Below, piece after piece: positions 47,487 through 56,741 of a stretch of 64,000 bases of DNA. Made by a program: the position numbers and the translations under genes. Origin of the DNA: Alteromonas sp. a30 (GTDB lineage Bacteria > Pseudomonadota > Gammaproteobacteria > Enterobacterales > Alteromonadaceae); contig NZ_JABEPE010000008.1 of assembly GCF_026788005.1 (NCBI RefSeq), positions 62,001 to 126,000 on the forward strand. The letters are read 5' to 3'. The first letter of the stretch is position 1; every line of letters begins with the position of its first letter. The notes beneath the pieces were generated by a model, which was not told the DNA's origin, made no database searches, and was given only the letters and a program-made list of their open reading frames with translations.

Positions 47487-49655
47487 ATGGATGTTTCCAA
47501 CCTCCTCAATAACCTCAATGAAAAACAGAGCGATGCCGTTAGGGCACCAGCTTCCGATATGCTTATTCTCGCGGGGGCGGGCAGTGGAAAAACCCGTGTA
47601 TTAGTGCATCGAATTGCGTGGTTAATGCAGGTTGAAGGCATTTCCCCGCGCAATATCTTGGCAGTAACCTTTACCAATAAAGCCGCGCGTGAAATGCGTG
47701 GACGTATCGAGCAACTCATGGGCGTGCCGCTCAGCAGTATGTGGATGGGGACTTTCCACGGTTTAGCACACCGACTTTTACGCAGTCATTACCAACACGC
47801 CAATCTGCCAGAAAATTTTCAGATTCTGGATTCTGATGATCAATACCGCCTCATTCGCCGTGTACTTAAGTCCTTAAACTTGGACGAAAAGCTTTGGCAA
47901 CCCAAACAAATTCAGTGGTATATCAACGCTAATAAAGATGACGGATTGCGCCCAAAACACATCGAAGTTGGCGACAATTACGAAAAGCGCCAGATGCGCG
48001 ATATTTATCAAGCCTATCAAGATGCGTGTGATCTCTCCGGCTTAGTGGACTTTGCTGAACTGCTTTTGCGTGCTCATGAACTTTGGCTCAATAATCCTGA
48101 TATTTTGGCTCACTATCAACAGCGTTTTCGCGCCATTTTGGTAGACGAGTTTCAAGACACCAACAACATCCAATACGCTTGGCTTCGCCTTTTGTGCAAC
48201 GATAAAAACAATATGATGATTGTGGGCGATGATGACCAATCTATTTATGGATGGCGCGGTGCAAATGTTGAAAATATTCAACACTTTTTACGAGACTCCC
48301 CCAATGCCAAAACGATACGTTTGGAGCAAAATTATCGTTCCACCGGTAACATCCTAAAAGCCGCCAATACCGTTATCGGCAATAACTCATCTCGATTAGG
48401 CAAAGAACTTTGGACCGAGTCAGGCCAAGGTGAGCCTATCAAACTATATGCCGGCTTTAATGAAGTTGACGAAGCGCGTTTCATTGTGTCGCAAATTGAA
48501 CGTTGGATAGAAAGCGGCGGGTCTCCTTCGGATAACGCCATTTTATACCGCAACAACGCACAATCTCGTGTACTGGAAGAAGCACTACTCCATGCAAACT
48601 TGCCGTATCGTATTTACGGTGGACTACGCTTCTTCGAGCGTCAGGAAATTAAAGACACGCTAGCCTATATGCGTATGGTCAACAATCCTGAAGACGATGC
48701 CGCTTTCGAGCGTATTGTCAACGTACCAGCGAGAAGCCTAGGAGAAAAAAGTGTTGCGCAAATACGTGAAGCGGCTAAAGAATTAAAGAAGCCTATGTGG
48801 CAAGCAAGTGCTTACTTAGTTGCAGAAAAGCGTTTATCAAGCCGCGCAGCCAACGCACTGAATAATTTCATGGCGTTAATTAAAAGCCTAGAACAAAACG
48901 TGCAAAGTCTGCCGCTAGAAAAGCAAGCAGAAAAAATTATGAATCAATCTGGGTTAATGGGGATGTACCAAGCGGAAAAAGGGGAAAAAGGCCAAACCCG
49001 TGTGGAAAACTTGCAGGAGTTAGTGACGGCTTGTAAGCAGTTTGTTGTGCCCGAAGAAGCAGAAGACATGACACCTATGGCGGCATTTTTAGCACAAGTG
49101 TCGTTGGACTCGGGGGAAAACCAAGCGCAGGCCCATGAATCCGCTATTCAACTAATGACTATTCACTCAGCAAAAGGCTTAGAGTTTCCGCAAGTTTTCC
49201 TAACCGGCGTTGAAGAAGGCATGTTCCCCAGTATGCAAAGTGCTGAAGAATCCAGTCGCTTAGAGGAAGAGCGCCGGCTTTGCTACGTAGGCATGACTCG
49301 CGCAATGCAGCGACTTTACGTCACTTACGCAGAATCGCGCCGACTTTACGGTCAAGAAAAATTCCATACCCCTTCCCGCTTTATTCGTGAAATGCCAAGC
49401 GAATGCTTAGAAGAAGTCAGATTACGCTCAACAGTCTCTAAACCTGTTAGCAGCCGCTTCCAACAAGTCACTTCTCAGGGGGTATTCGAAGAGACTGGCT
49501 TCAATTTGGGTGACAGAGTCAAGCACCCGAAATTCGAGGAAGGCACTATTCTTAACTTCGAAGGCTGTGGAAAAAACGCGATTGTGCAAGTTAACTTTGA
49601 CAACGCTGGAATGAAGCGACTTGTAATGAGCTATGCCTCTTTAACTAAAGTCTAA
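47487..49655 (+). CDS. uvrD: DNA helicase II UvrD
   Basis: UvrD is the 3'-5' helicase of nucleotide-excision and mismatch repair. The 722-residue protein (720 in E. coli) starts MDVSNLLNNLNEKQSDAV like UvrD, has Walker A GAGSGKT at residues 30-36, VDEFQDTNNIQ, MIVGDDDQSIYGWRGA, LEQNYRST, GGLRFFERQEIKD, MTIHSAKGLEFPQVFLTG and VGMTRAMQRLYVTYA, and the UvrD-type Tudor-like C-terminus (DRVKHPKFEEGTI). No domain is missing. It is separate from the transporter by about 70 bases. Confidence 0.97.
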   Translation: MDVSNLLNNLNEKQSDAVRAPASDMLILAGAGSGKTRVLVHRIAWLMQVEGISPRNILAVTFTNKAAREMRGRIEQLMGVPLSSMWMGTFHGLAHRLLRSHYQHANLPENFQILDSDDQYRLIRRVLKSLNLDEKLWQPKQIQWYINANKDDGLRPKHIEVGDNYEKRQMRDIYQAYQDACDLSGLVDFAELLLRAHELWLNNPDILAHYQQRFRAILVDEFQDTNNIQYAWLRLLCNDKNNMMIVGDDDQSIYGWRGANVENIQHFLRDSPNAKTIRLEQNYRSTGNILKAANTVIGNNSSRLGKELWTESGQGEPIKLYAGFNEVDEARFIVSQIERWIESGGSPSDNAILYRNNAQSRVLEEALLHANLPYRIYGGLRFFERQEIKDTLAYMRMVNNPEDDAAFERIVNVPARSLGEKSVAQIREAAKELKKPMWQASAYLVAEKRLSSRAANALNNFMALIKSLEQNVQSLPLEKQAEKIMNQSGLMGMYQAEKGEKGQTRVENLQELVTACKQFVVPEEAEDMTPMAAFLAQVSLDSGENQAQAHESAIQLMTIHSAKGLEFPQVFLTGVEEGMFPSMQSAEESSRLEEERRLCYVGMTRAMQRLYVTYAESRRLYGQEKFHTPSRFIREMPSECLEEVRLRSTVSKPVSSRFQQVTSQGVFEETGFNLGDRVKHPKFEEGTILNFEGCGKNAIVQVNFDNAGMKRLVMSYASLTKV

Positions 49656-49716
49656 TAAAACGTAACATGCGGCTAGGTTATAGTAGCCTCCATTTTTGCC
49701 TAAAAAGAATATAAAT

Positions 49717-50964
49717 ATGCAAGACGAAGTACCGAAAGTTCTCGTAATTGAAGATAGCGTAACGAGTATGAAGGTGATAAAACACCTGATTATGAACGTT
49801 GGCTTGGAACCTGTTGGTGTTAATTGTCTTGCCGATGCCGAAATGGCACTCGCTCGCACCAATGCAGACGAATTCCTTTGTGCGGTAGTCGATTACTGCT
49901 TACCTGACGCTTTAGATGGTGAAGCCATCGATTTTACTATTTCTGCCGCAATTCCAACCGTCGTTATCACGGGTCGATTAGATGAAGCAACCCGAACCAG
50001 CGTTCTTAATCGTGATGTCGTTGACTATATTCCCAAAGAAAATGCTCAGGTATATGAATACCTTGGACGTTTGATCAAACGTTTAGAAAAGAACCGTGAA
50101 ATTGGAGTATTAGTCGTGGACGACTCACGCCTAAGTCGCACTATGATCACTTCTTTGCTAGACCGTCACAACTTTATTACTTACGAAGCCAGTGATGGAG
50201 AAGAAGGTTTAGCAGCGTTACGCCAGTACAAAAATATTCAACTTGTCATTACTGATGAAAATATGCCGAATATGACCGGATTGGATATGGTTGCGGAAAT
50301 TCGTCGCACCATTTCCAAAGATGACTTAGCCATTATAGGCTTGTCCGGTGAAGGAAGTTCTGCGTTGTCAGCGCGATTCATTAAAAGCGGTGCAAACGAC
50401 TATTTAAACAAACCTTACTGTCACGAAGAATTCTTTTGCCGTGTCATTCAAAACGTTGAATACATCGAAAATATCGAAGCAATAAGACGTGCATCCAACA
50501 CGGACTACCTAACCGGTTTGCCTAACCGCCGCCACTTCTTTACCCGGATCAGCGCTAATCTGAAAATCGCGCCGGTCAACGTGGTTATTGGTATGGTGGA
50601 TGTGGATATGGTGCATTGGATTAATGAAAGCTACGGATATGAAGCCGGCGATAAAGTATTAAAAGAAATCGCCGCACTATTAGAAAAGCACTTCCCAAAT
50701 AGCCACGTATCTCGCTTTGGCGGTGAAGAGTTTTGCATCTACTCTTCTGGCCTCCCCATTGCCAGCATTGCAGGAGCTTTTGAGGCATTCCAAGAAGAAG
50801 TGTCACATCATAGGGTTTATTTCGAAGGCAATGAAATTCAAAGCAAAGTGAGCATAGGTGTCACCAGCCAGTTTAATGGTGATATTCATGAGTCGCTAAA
50901 AGTGGCTGGTGCTAATCTGCATAAGGCGAGAGAACAGGGTGATAACCAAGTGGTGTTCAGCTAG
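49717..50964 (+). CDS. Two-receiver diguanylate cyclase response regulator (REC-REC-GGDEF)
   Basis: The 415-residue protein has two receiver domains and a C-terminal GGDEF domain. REC1 (about residues 8-120) has IEDSVTSMKV and the acceptor in VVDYCLPD; REC2 (125-245) has VVDDSRLSR, the acceptor in ITDENMPNMTG and KPYCHEE. The cyclase part has the signature as RFGGEEFCIY with TDYLTGLPNRR and VDVDMVHWINESYGYEAGD, so it should make cyclic-di-GMP. I chose ATG 49717; the TTG at 49696 is not supported. No cognate kinase is adjacent. Confidence 0.9.
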   Translation: MQDEVPKVLVIEDSVTSMKVIKHLIMNVGLEPVGVNCLADAEMALARTNADEFLCAVVDYCLPDALDGEAIDFTISAAIPTVVITGRLDEATRTSVLNRDVVDYIPKENAQVYEYLGRLIKRLEKNREIGVLVVDDSRLSRTMITSLLDRHNFITYEASDGEEGLAALRQYKNIQLVITDENMPNMTGLDMVAEIRRTISKDDLAIIGLSGEGSSALSARFIKSGANDYLNKPYCHEEFFCRVIQNVEYIENIEAIRRASNTDYLTGLPNRRHFFTRISANLKIAPVNVVIGMVDVDMVHWINESYGYEAGDKVLKEIAALLEKHFPNSHVSRFGGEEFCIYSSGLPIASIAGAFEAFQEEVSHHRVYFEGNEIQSKVSIGVTSQFNGDIHESLKVAGANLHKAREQGDNQVVFS

Positions 50965-50986
50965 AACACCACATAACTATCATTCA

Positions 50987-51892
50987 TCAACCGATGCTTT
51001 TTCTCAATTTCCTTTCTTTACGGTAAAAGCGCAAAGAGTCAATTGTAAAGATAGCGAGCCCCGCCCATACAAATACAAAAGTGAGCAAACGCGCTTCATC
51101 AAGCGGCTCTCCAAACAATATTACCGCCATTAAAAACATCATGCTCGGGGCTAAATACTGGAAAAATCCTAGCGTGGAATACTTTATACGCTGCGCGGCG
51201 GCATTAAAGAAGATCAATGGAACCGTCGTCACCAATCCTGCACTGATTAGCAAGGCATTGGTTTGCCAGTCGTTGGTAGCAAAATGACTACTTTCTGATG
51301 CATGGAAAATCCAAAAATACAGGGCAAAGGGAAGCATCATTAGACTTTCAAGTAAAAGTCCCGGCATCGACTCAACAAGGATCTTTTTGCGTAGCAGACC
51401 ATAAGTGCCAAAACTGGCAGCTAGGAACAACGCAATCCACGGTAAATTGCCATGAGCCACCAGCAAGGTTGCTACGCCGATAAACGCGCAACCAACGGCG
51501 ACTCTTTGCATTGGGCGAAGTGTTTCACCTAAAAATAAGCGCCCAAGAAATACATTTAGCAGAGGATTAATGTAATAACCTAAACTGGCATCCAATAGGT
51601 GGTCATTATTCACCGCCCAAATAAACACTAACCAGTTTCCTGCCAGCAACACCGCGCTGGCAGCCAAAATTAACATGATTTTTTTGCTACGAAGCGCCGC
51701 CCTGACTTTTCCCCACTGCTTCGCCACAAACAAAAATAGAACCAATACGAGAACAGACCACACAACACGGTGCGTTAAAATATCGGGTGCGGGAATATTC
51801 CCCAACGCTTTAAAATAAAGCGGCGCGACTCCCCAACTTAAATAGGCTCCGAGTGCAAATAAGACACCTTGTTTGGATCGATCTGAAAACAA
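50987..51892 (-). CDS. rarD: EamA-family transporter RarD
   Basis: RarD belongs to the drug/metabolite transporter superfamily and was first linked to chloramphenicol sensitivity. The 301-residue protein has ten predicted helices. RarD-type features are KQGVLFALGAYLSWGVAPLYFKALG at the N-terminus, LTHRVVWSVLVL, DHLLDASLGYYINPLLNVFLGRLFLGE, and YLAPSMMFLMAVILFGE in the C-terminal half. Transported substrate is unknown. Confidence 0.9.
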   Translation of the reverse strand: MFSDRSKQGVLFALGAYLSWGVAPLYFKALGNIPAPDILTHRVVWSVLVLVLFLFVAKQWGKVRAALRSKKIMLILAASAVLLAGNWLVFIWAVNNDHLLDASLGYYINPLLNVFLGRLFLGETLRPMQRVAVGCAFIGVATLLVAHGNLPWIALFLAASFGTYGLLRKKILVESMPGLLLESLMMLPFALYFWIFHASESSHFATNDWQTNALLISAGLVTTVPLIFFNAAAQRIKYSTLGFFQYLAPSMMFLMAVILFGEPLDEARLLTFVFVWAGLAIFTIDSLRFYRKERKLRKSIG

Positions 51893-52042
51893 TGCGTTTC
51901 TCTCTACGTGAAATTCGAATAGGGAAGGAATGTAACGAAATAATGTGCAAAAGCAGTGTATTTCGAGGGCCGAATTCTACTACAAGCCAAAGCATTGTTT
52001 TGTTAAATTTTAGATAACAAACTCACGTTTTTATTGGATGTA

Positions 52043-52522
52043 TTATCCGATCATATAAGTGCCTGTTCCAAAAGCGATATGCGTGCCCTTTTCATTGTGA
52101 AGCTCCATTCTCACCACCGCTACACGGCTACCTTTTCGTATCACCTCTGCCGTGGCAATGAATAACTCTCCTTTTCCCGGACGCAAATAATCGATACGCA
52201 TATCAATGGTACTCATCTTTCCCACCCGCTCTTGCAGTTGTGCAATACTCACTGAGGGCCACGTTGACACGGCATGTAAAATAGCCATCAATCCACCAAC
52301 GGTATCCAGTATCGCAGCAGTTACTCCACCATGAAGCACTTTCAAAATGGGATTGCCCATTAAATCATCTTTCCAAGGTAGGCGAATCTCTGCTTTGTCC
52401 ATGCCTTGGTACACCATTTCCATGCCAAGTAAATTAACAAACGGCATATGATTTCCAAAAATATCTGAGACAAACTTCCCCAGTTGCTCACCACTTAACA
52501 CTGTATCAGAAGGTAAATTCAT
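52043..52522 (-). CDS. Hotdog-fold thioesterase (PaaI-like)
   Basis: The 159-residue protein is a single hotdog domain of the PaaI/4HBT group: MPFVNLLGMEMVYQGMDKAEIRLPW, then LKVLHGGVTAAILDTVGGLMA with the HGG motif, and TIDMRIDYLRPGKGELFIATAEVIRKGSRVAVVRMELHNEKGTHIAFGTGTYM. These enzymes hydrolyse acyl-CoA thioesters, but the acyl group is not indicated. It stands alone. Confidence 0.88.
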   Translation of the reverse strand: MNLPSDTVLSGEQLGKFVSDIFGNHMPFVNLLGMEMVYQGMDKAEIRLPWKDDLMGNPILKVLHGGVTAAILDTVGGLMAILHAVSTWPSVSIAQLQERVGKMSTIDMRIDYLRPGKGELFIATAEVIRKGSRVAVVRMELHNEKGTHIAFGTGTYMIG

Positions 52523-52716
52523 AAATGCTTAACTCCACATAAAAGTGTGTTTGAGTTTAGTCAGCAAAATGTTAAATGAAATTGACCGAAGCGATCATTA
52601 AGTTGACCAAGCGCGACAGCACACTCAAAAAAGGGAGTAGAGCACTAACAATAGCCACATGCATTTCAAACGAAACATAGGTAAACTTCGCCTCAATTGA
52701 AATTGCCGACGCTCCC

Positions 52717-54534
52717 ATGACACAACACGCAACCGACACTTCATCCGCTTCAAATCGCGCCCTTAGTATTCTTCAATCCACTTTTGGATATGAATCATTT
52801 CGCGATGGCCAAGAAGAAATAATTAACGCAGTCGCGGCAGGAAAAGACGTGTTGGTGCTGCTACCAACCGGCGGCGGCAAGTCGTTGTGTTATCAAATTC
52901 CAGCTTTATTGCTCGATGGTATTACCGTTGTGGTTTCACCTTTGCTTTCTTTAATGCAGGACCAAGTCGATGCGTTAAAAGCAACGGGGATCAACGCGGC
53001 ATTTTTAAACTCCACACAAACCCCGGCAGAACAACAACAGGTTTGTCGAGGCTTAGCACAAGGCCAATACAGATTACTTTATGTTGCACCAGAGCGGCTT
53101 ATGCAATGGGATTTTATTCAAGCACTTCAAGACTTACCCATTCGCTTATTCGCAGTTGATGAAGCGCATTGTGTGTCTCATTGGGGGCACGACTTTCGCC
53201 CGGAATATCGCCAATTGGGGCAACTCAAGCAACGCTTTCCACAAACTCCCGTTATCGCCCTAACTGCAACTGCTGACTTAGCTACTCGCGATGACATTGT
53301 TCAACAATTATGTCTGCATGAGCCTTTTGTATTTAAAGGCAGCTTTGACCGTCCCAATATCCGCTATATGCAAGCACAAAAATATAAGCCGATGCAGCAG
53401 ATCAAGCGCTTTATCTCTCGGCAAGATGGGAGCGGTATTATTTACTGCAATAGCCGTAAGAAAGTAGAACAAGTAAGTGCTAACTTAGCTAAAGAAGGTA
53501 TCAATAGCGCGGCTTACCACGCCGGAATGGACAGCGATATTCGTGAATACGTGCAGCGCGGCTTTATTCGTGACGACATCGAAGTGATTGTAGCAACGGT
53601 CGCCTTTGGTATGGGAATTAACAAGTCTAATGTGCGCTATGTTATCCACTATGACCTACCTCGCAGCATTGAGTCTTATTATCAAGAGACAGGACGCGCA
53701 GGACGAGATGGCATGCCCGCAGAAGCGTTATTGTTATTCGATGAGAAAGACGTTGCTCGCAGTCGCGAATGGATTAGCCTCACAGAAAACGAAGCACGAA
53801 AACAAATAGAGCTGCAAAAGTTTAATGCTATGGTGGCCTTCGGTGAAGCCCAAACCTGTCGGCGTCAAATACTGTTGAATTACTTTTCGGAGTACAGCCC
53901 CAAAGCCTGCGGTAATTGTGACATTTGCCTTGATCCCCCAAAACGCTACGATGGCACAGAAGACGCACAAAAAGTGATGTCGTGTATTTATCGTTTAGAA
54001 CAAAAGTACGCCAATCAATATGTGATTGATGTGCTAAGGGGTAAACAACTACAGGCGATTCATTCGGCAAATCACCATGAATTAAGCACCTTTAGCATTG
54101 GTAAAGACAAAGCCGACGCCTATTGGCTTAATATTATCAATCAGCTCATTCACCAAGGGTTAGTTAGAATCGACTTAACCCGTCACTCAGCCTTGTGTTT
54201 AACAGAAGGTGCTAGGCCGGTATTAAAAGGCGATGTAGCCTTGATGCTTGCGGTTCCGAGATTGAGCTTCATTTGGGATAAGCAAAAAACCGCTAACACA
54301 GCAGACTATGACCGGGCACTTTTTGCCAAGTTAAAGAACTTAAGGAAACGGATTGCCGAAGAAGACGAGGTGCCCCCCTTTGTCATATTCACAGACCTGA
54401 CATTAGCCGAAATGGCGAGGCATTTACCTCAAAATAGCACGGACTTTCTAGATATTAGTGGTGTAGGTGATTCTAAACTGCGTCGTTATGGAGAGCGCTT
54501 CATGGCACTTATATCAAAACATCAAGAAACATAA
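52717..54534 (+). CDS. recQ: ATP-dependent DNA helicase RecQ
   Basis: RecQ is a 3'-5' helicase acting in recombination and the RecF pathway. The 605-residue protein (about 609 in E. coli) has [20 protein letters not shown] (Walker A), [18 protein letters not shown] (DEAH box with RecQ's aromatic-rich loop), [39 protein letters not shown], the zinc site with [10 protein letters not shown] and [11 protein letters not shown], and the winged-helix and HRDC domains ([14 protein letters not shown]). Complete, with no breaks. Confidence 0.96.
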   Translation: MTQHATDTSSASNRALSILQSTFGYESFRDGQEEIINAVAAGKDVLVLLPTGGGKSLCYQIPALLLDGITVVVSPLLSLMQDQVDALKATGINAAFLNSTQTPAEQQQVCRGLAQGQYRLLYVAPERLMQWDFIQALQDLPIRLFAVDEAHCVSHWGHDFRPEYRQLGQLKQRFPQTPVIALTATADLATRDDIVQQLCLHEPFVFKGSFDRPNIRYMQAQKYKPMQQIKRFISRQDGSGIIYCNSRKKVEQVSANLAKEGINSAAYHAGMDSDIREYVQRGFIRDDIEVIVATVAFGMGINKSNVRYVIHYDLPRSIESYYQETGRAGRDGMPAEALLLFDEKDVARSREWISLTENEARKQIELQKFNAMVAFGEAQTCRRQILLNYFSEYSPKACGNCDICLDPPKRYDGTEDAQKVMSCIYRLEQKYANQYVIDVLRGKQLQAIHSANHHELSTFSIGKDKADAYWLNIINQLIHQGLVRIDLTRHSALCLTEGARPVLKGDVALMLAVPRLSFIWDKQKTANTADYDRALFAKLKNLRKRIAEEDEVPPFVIFTDLTLAEMARHLPQNSTDFLDISGVGDSKLRRYGERFMALISKHQET

Positions 54535-54553
54535 CCAAACGACTAAAAACACA

Positions 54554-54578
54554 AAACCTCGCATTAATGGCGAGGTTT
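54554..54578. terminator. Terminator between convergent recQ and cytochrome c gene
   Basis: The 9-base perfect stem AAACCTCGC / GCGAGGTTT around ATTAATG lies in the 71-base gap, with A/T flanks on both strands. Confidence 0.85.
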
Positions 54579-54605
54579 GTTCTTTTGCGGCTCAGCGCGT
54601 GTAAA

Positions 54606-54923
54606 CTAAGGCTTCATGCTTGCATAGTACGCGGCCAAGTTCTCCATATCTTCATCAGATAAACCCGAGGCCATACCTGACATAATAGGATCTTTGCGAA
54701 TACCGTCTTTAAATGCACGCAGTTGTTTAACGATGTACTTTGCGTTCTGACCGGCTAAATGGGGGTAATTAGGGATCATAGCCTTACCATTTTGACCATG
54801 ACAAGCCGCACACATTGCCGCTTTTGCCTTACCTTTTCCTATATCAGCAGCCGAAGCACTTGTTGCCGCAACGACGGTACAAACGACCAACATTGCGCGT
54901 TTTAAGGAGCTAGAAATACGCAT
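54606..54923 (-). CDS. Exported monohaem cytochrome c (class I)
   Basis: The 105-residue protein has a signal peptide ([25 protein letters not shown], cleavage near residue 25) and one haem site CAACH near residue 37, with a methionine ligand in the [19 protein letters not shown] segment. The layout (short, [27 protein letters not shown]) resembles cytochrome c553/c4-half proteins that carry electrons to terminal oxidases in the periplasm. It is a single gene convergent with recQ. Confidence 0.9.
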   Translation of the reverse strand: MRISSSLKRAMLVVCTVVAATSASAADIGKGKAKAAMCAACHGQNGKAMIPNYPHLAGQNAKYIVKQLRAFKDGIRKDPIMSGMASGLSDEDMENLAAYYASMKP

Positions 54924-55179
54924 TGAGGGTTTTCCTCCAAAGTTAATTGAATAATCAGGGCGAATTTATCTTTTGTGTTTAAACTCTGATATTGTCCGAA
55001 CAGGGTCATTTAATACCATTTTCACACTTTCCAAGAGCAGGAAATGAGCGTGTTATTGTATACGCAAAAAATAAACATTTTGTTTTATTAAAAGATGTTA
55101 TTTTGATCGAAGTCAGGGAACCAAAACGTAAACACAAAGCCTTTGGCCGTTTAATACTATCAAACCATATTGAGGAATC

Positions 55180-56652
55180 GTGCAATTTTTTAACAATTAT
55201 GCTCAACAACTTAGTTCATTAACCCGTTCCGTCAAGCCTCTGTCACTAAAAGGCACTAAGCTCGCCTTTTATAATAGTACGCTACATGACGCAATAGGAT
55301 TACCAGAACCCCTTAAAGATGAGACCCAATTATTGGATGCTTTATTTGCGCAGTCCGGCACATTTGCGAAAAACGCAGTCGCGCAAAAATATGGCGGTCA
55401 TCAATTCGGCTACTGGAACCCTCAACTGGGTGATGGTCGAGGCTTACTGTTAGCAGAGCATGTTGCACCAAATGGCTCATTATGGGACCTTCACTTAAAA
55501 GGGGCAGGCCCAACACCTTATTCACGCTCGGGCGACGGACGCGCGGTATTACGCTCAACAATCCGGGAATTTCTTGCCAGTGAAGCTTTACACCATTTAG
55601 GCATACCTAGTTCAAGAGCCCTTTGTTTACTGACCAGCGAACAAGCTGTACAACGAGAAACACAAGAGCCCGCAGCAATGCTTATTCGTGTTTGTCAGAG
55701 TCACATTCGCTTTGGTCACTTTGAATATTTCCATCACTCCCAACAACCAGAAAAGCTACAAGCCCTGTTTGATTTCTGCTTTGAACATCATTTTGCTTCG
55801 CTAAAACAGCAACAAAACCCTTATTTAAGCATGCTCAAAAAAGTCATTGAAGACACAGCCCTGATGTTGGCTAAGTGGCAAGTTTATGGGTTTAATCATG
55901 GCGTGATGAATACAGATAATATGTCGATTCATGGCATAACCTTCGACTTTGGCCCGTACGCGTTTATGGATGATTTCTTTTCGGATTACATTTGTAATCA
56001 CACTGACCAGCAAGGACGCTATGCCTTTGATCAACAACCCGGCATTGCACTTTGGAATCTAAATGCTTTTGCTCACGCATTTTTAGATTATGTTCCAGAA
56101 AAAGACATCACAACCGCGCTATCTACCTTTGAACCCATTATGCTCAATCATTTCTATCGGCTAATGTGTAGGCGTCTTGGTTTGGTTACAGACAGCAATG
56201 AAACAGCCCTAACACCTCCTTATAAAGAAACCACAAAACATCTTATTTTTGACTGGCTGCAACAACTGAACAAAGAACACCGCGATTATAACCAAACCCA
56301 CCGTCACTTATTGAACGCCGTGATTAATGCAGATAAACAAAGACTAACGGATTATTTTATCGACGAACAATGGGCAAACGATTGGTTTACTACCTACCAA
56401 AAACATGTTCTTAAACTCAACCTAGATAAAGAACAACAAGAGCACACGTTATGCACCTCGAATCCAGTCTATATATTGCGTAATCACTATGCTCAACAAG
56501 CCATTGACGCGGCCCATAACAATGACTTTAGTGTTTTCGAAAAATTGCTTGAAGCCCTACAAGCGCCCTTTACAGAACGGACAGGGTTTGAAGTGTTTAC
56601 ACAACTGCCACCAGACGCCGAAAAGGGTGTACCACTTTCCTGTAGCAGCTAG
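55180..56652 (+). CDS. selO: Protein adenylyltransferase SelO
   Basis: SelO (YdiU) is a pseudokinase-fold enzyme that transfers AMP to proteins and links to redox stress responses. The 490-residue product starts at GTG with GAGG just upstream. It has the SelO features AVAQKYGGHQFGYWNPQLGDGRGLLL, LKGAGPTPYSRSGDGRAVLRSTIREFL, NHGVMNTDNMSIHGITFDFGPYAFMDDF (catalytic N and metal-binding D) and ends SCSS, the Cys form of the C-terminal redox motif that has selenocysteine in animals. Confidence 0.94.
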   Translation: MQFFNNYAQQLSSLTRSVKPLSLKGTKLAFYNSTLHDAIGLPEPLKDETQLLDALFAQSGTFAKNAVAQKYGGHQFGYWNPQLGDGRGLLLAEHVAPNGSLWDLHLKGAGPTPYSRSGDGRAVLRSTIREFLASEALHHLGIPSSRALCLLTSEQAVQRETQEPAAMLIRVCQSHIRFGHFEYFHHSQQPEKLQALFDFCFEHHFASLKQQQNPYLSMLKKVIEDTALMLAKWQVYGFNHGVMNTDNMSIHGITFDFGPYAFMDDFFSDYICNHTDQQGRYAFDQQPGIALWNLNAFAHAFLDYVPEKDITTALSTFEPIMLNHFYRLMCRRLGLVTDSNETALTPPYKETTKHLIFDWLQQLNKEHRDYNQTHRHLLNAVINADKQRLTDYFIDEQWANDWFTTYQKHVLKLNLDKEQQEHTLCTSNPVYILRNHYAQQAIDAAHNNDFSVFEKLLEALQAPFTERTGFEVFTQLPPDAEKGVPLSCSS

Positions 56653-56741
56653 CACATTGCATAAAAGTTCAGCAGAACATAGTCATACCACCCGTAAACT
56701 TGGTATAACTGCATAGGACACCGCAATTTGGATAAGACCCT

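Noticed and set aside
54992-55222. 76-residue frame between the cytochrome c gene and selO
   Set aside because: It starts with TTG, overlaps selO by 43 bases in another frame and has no recognisable motif; the space is better explained as the selO promoter region.
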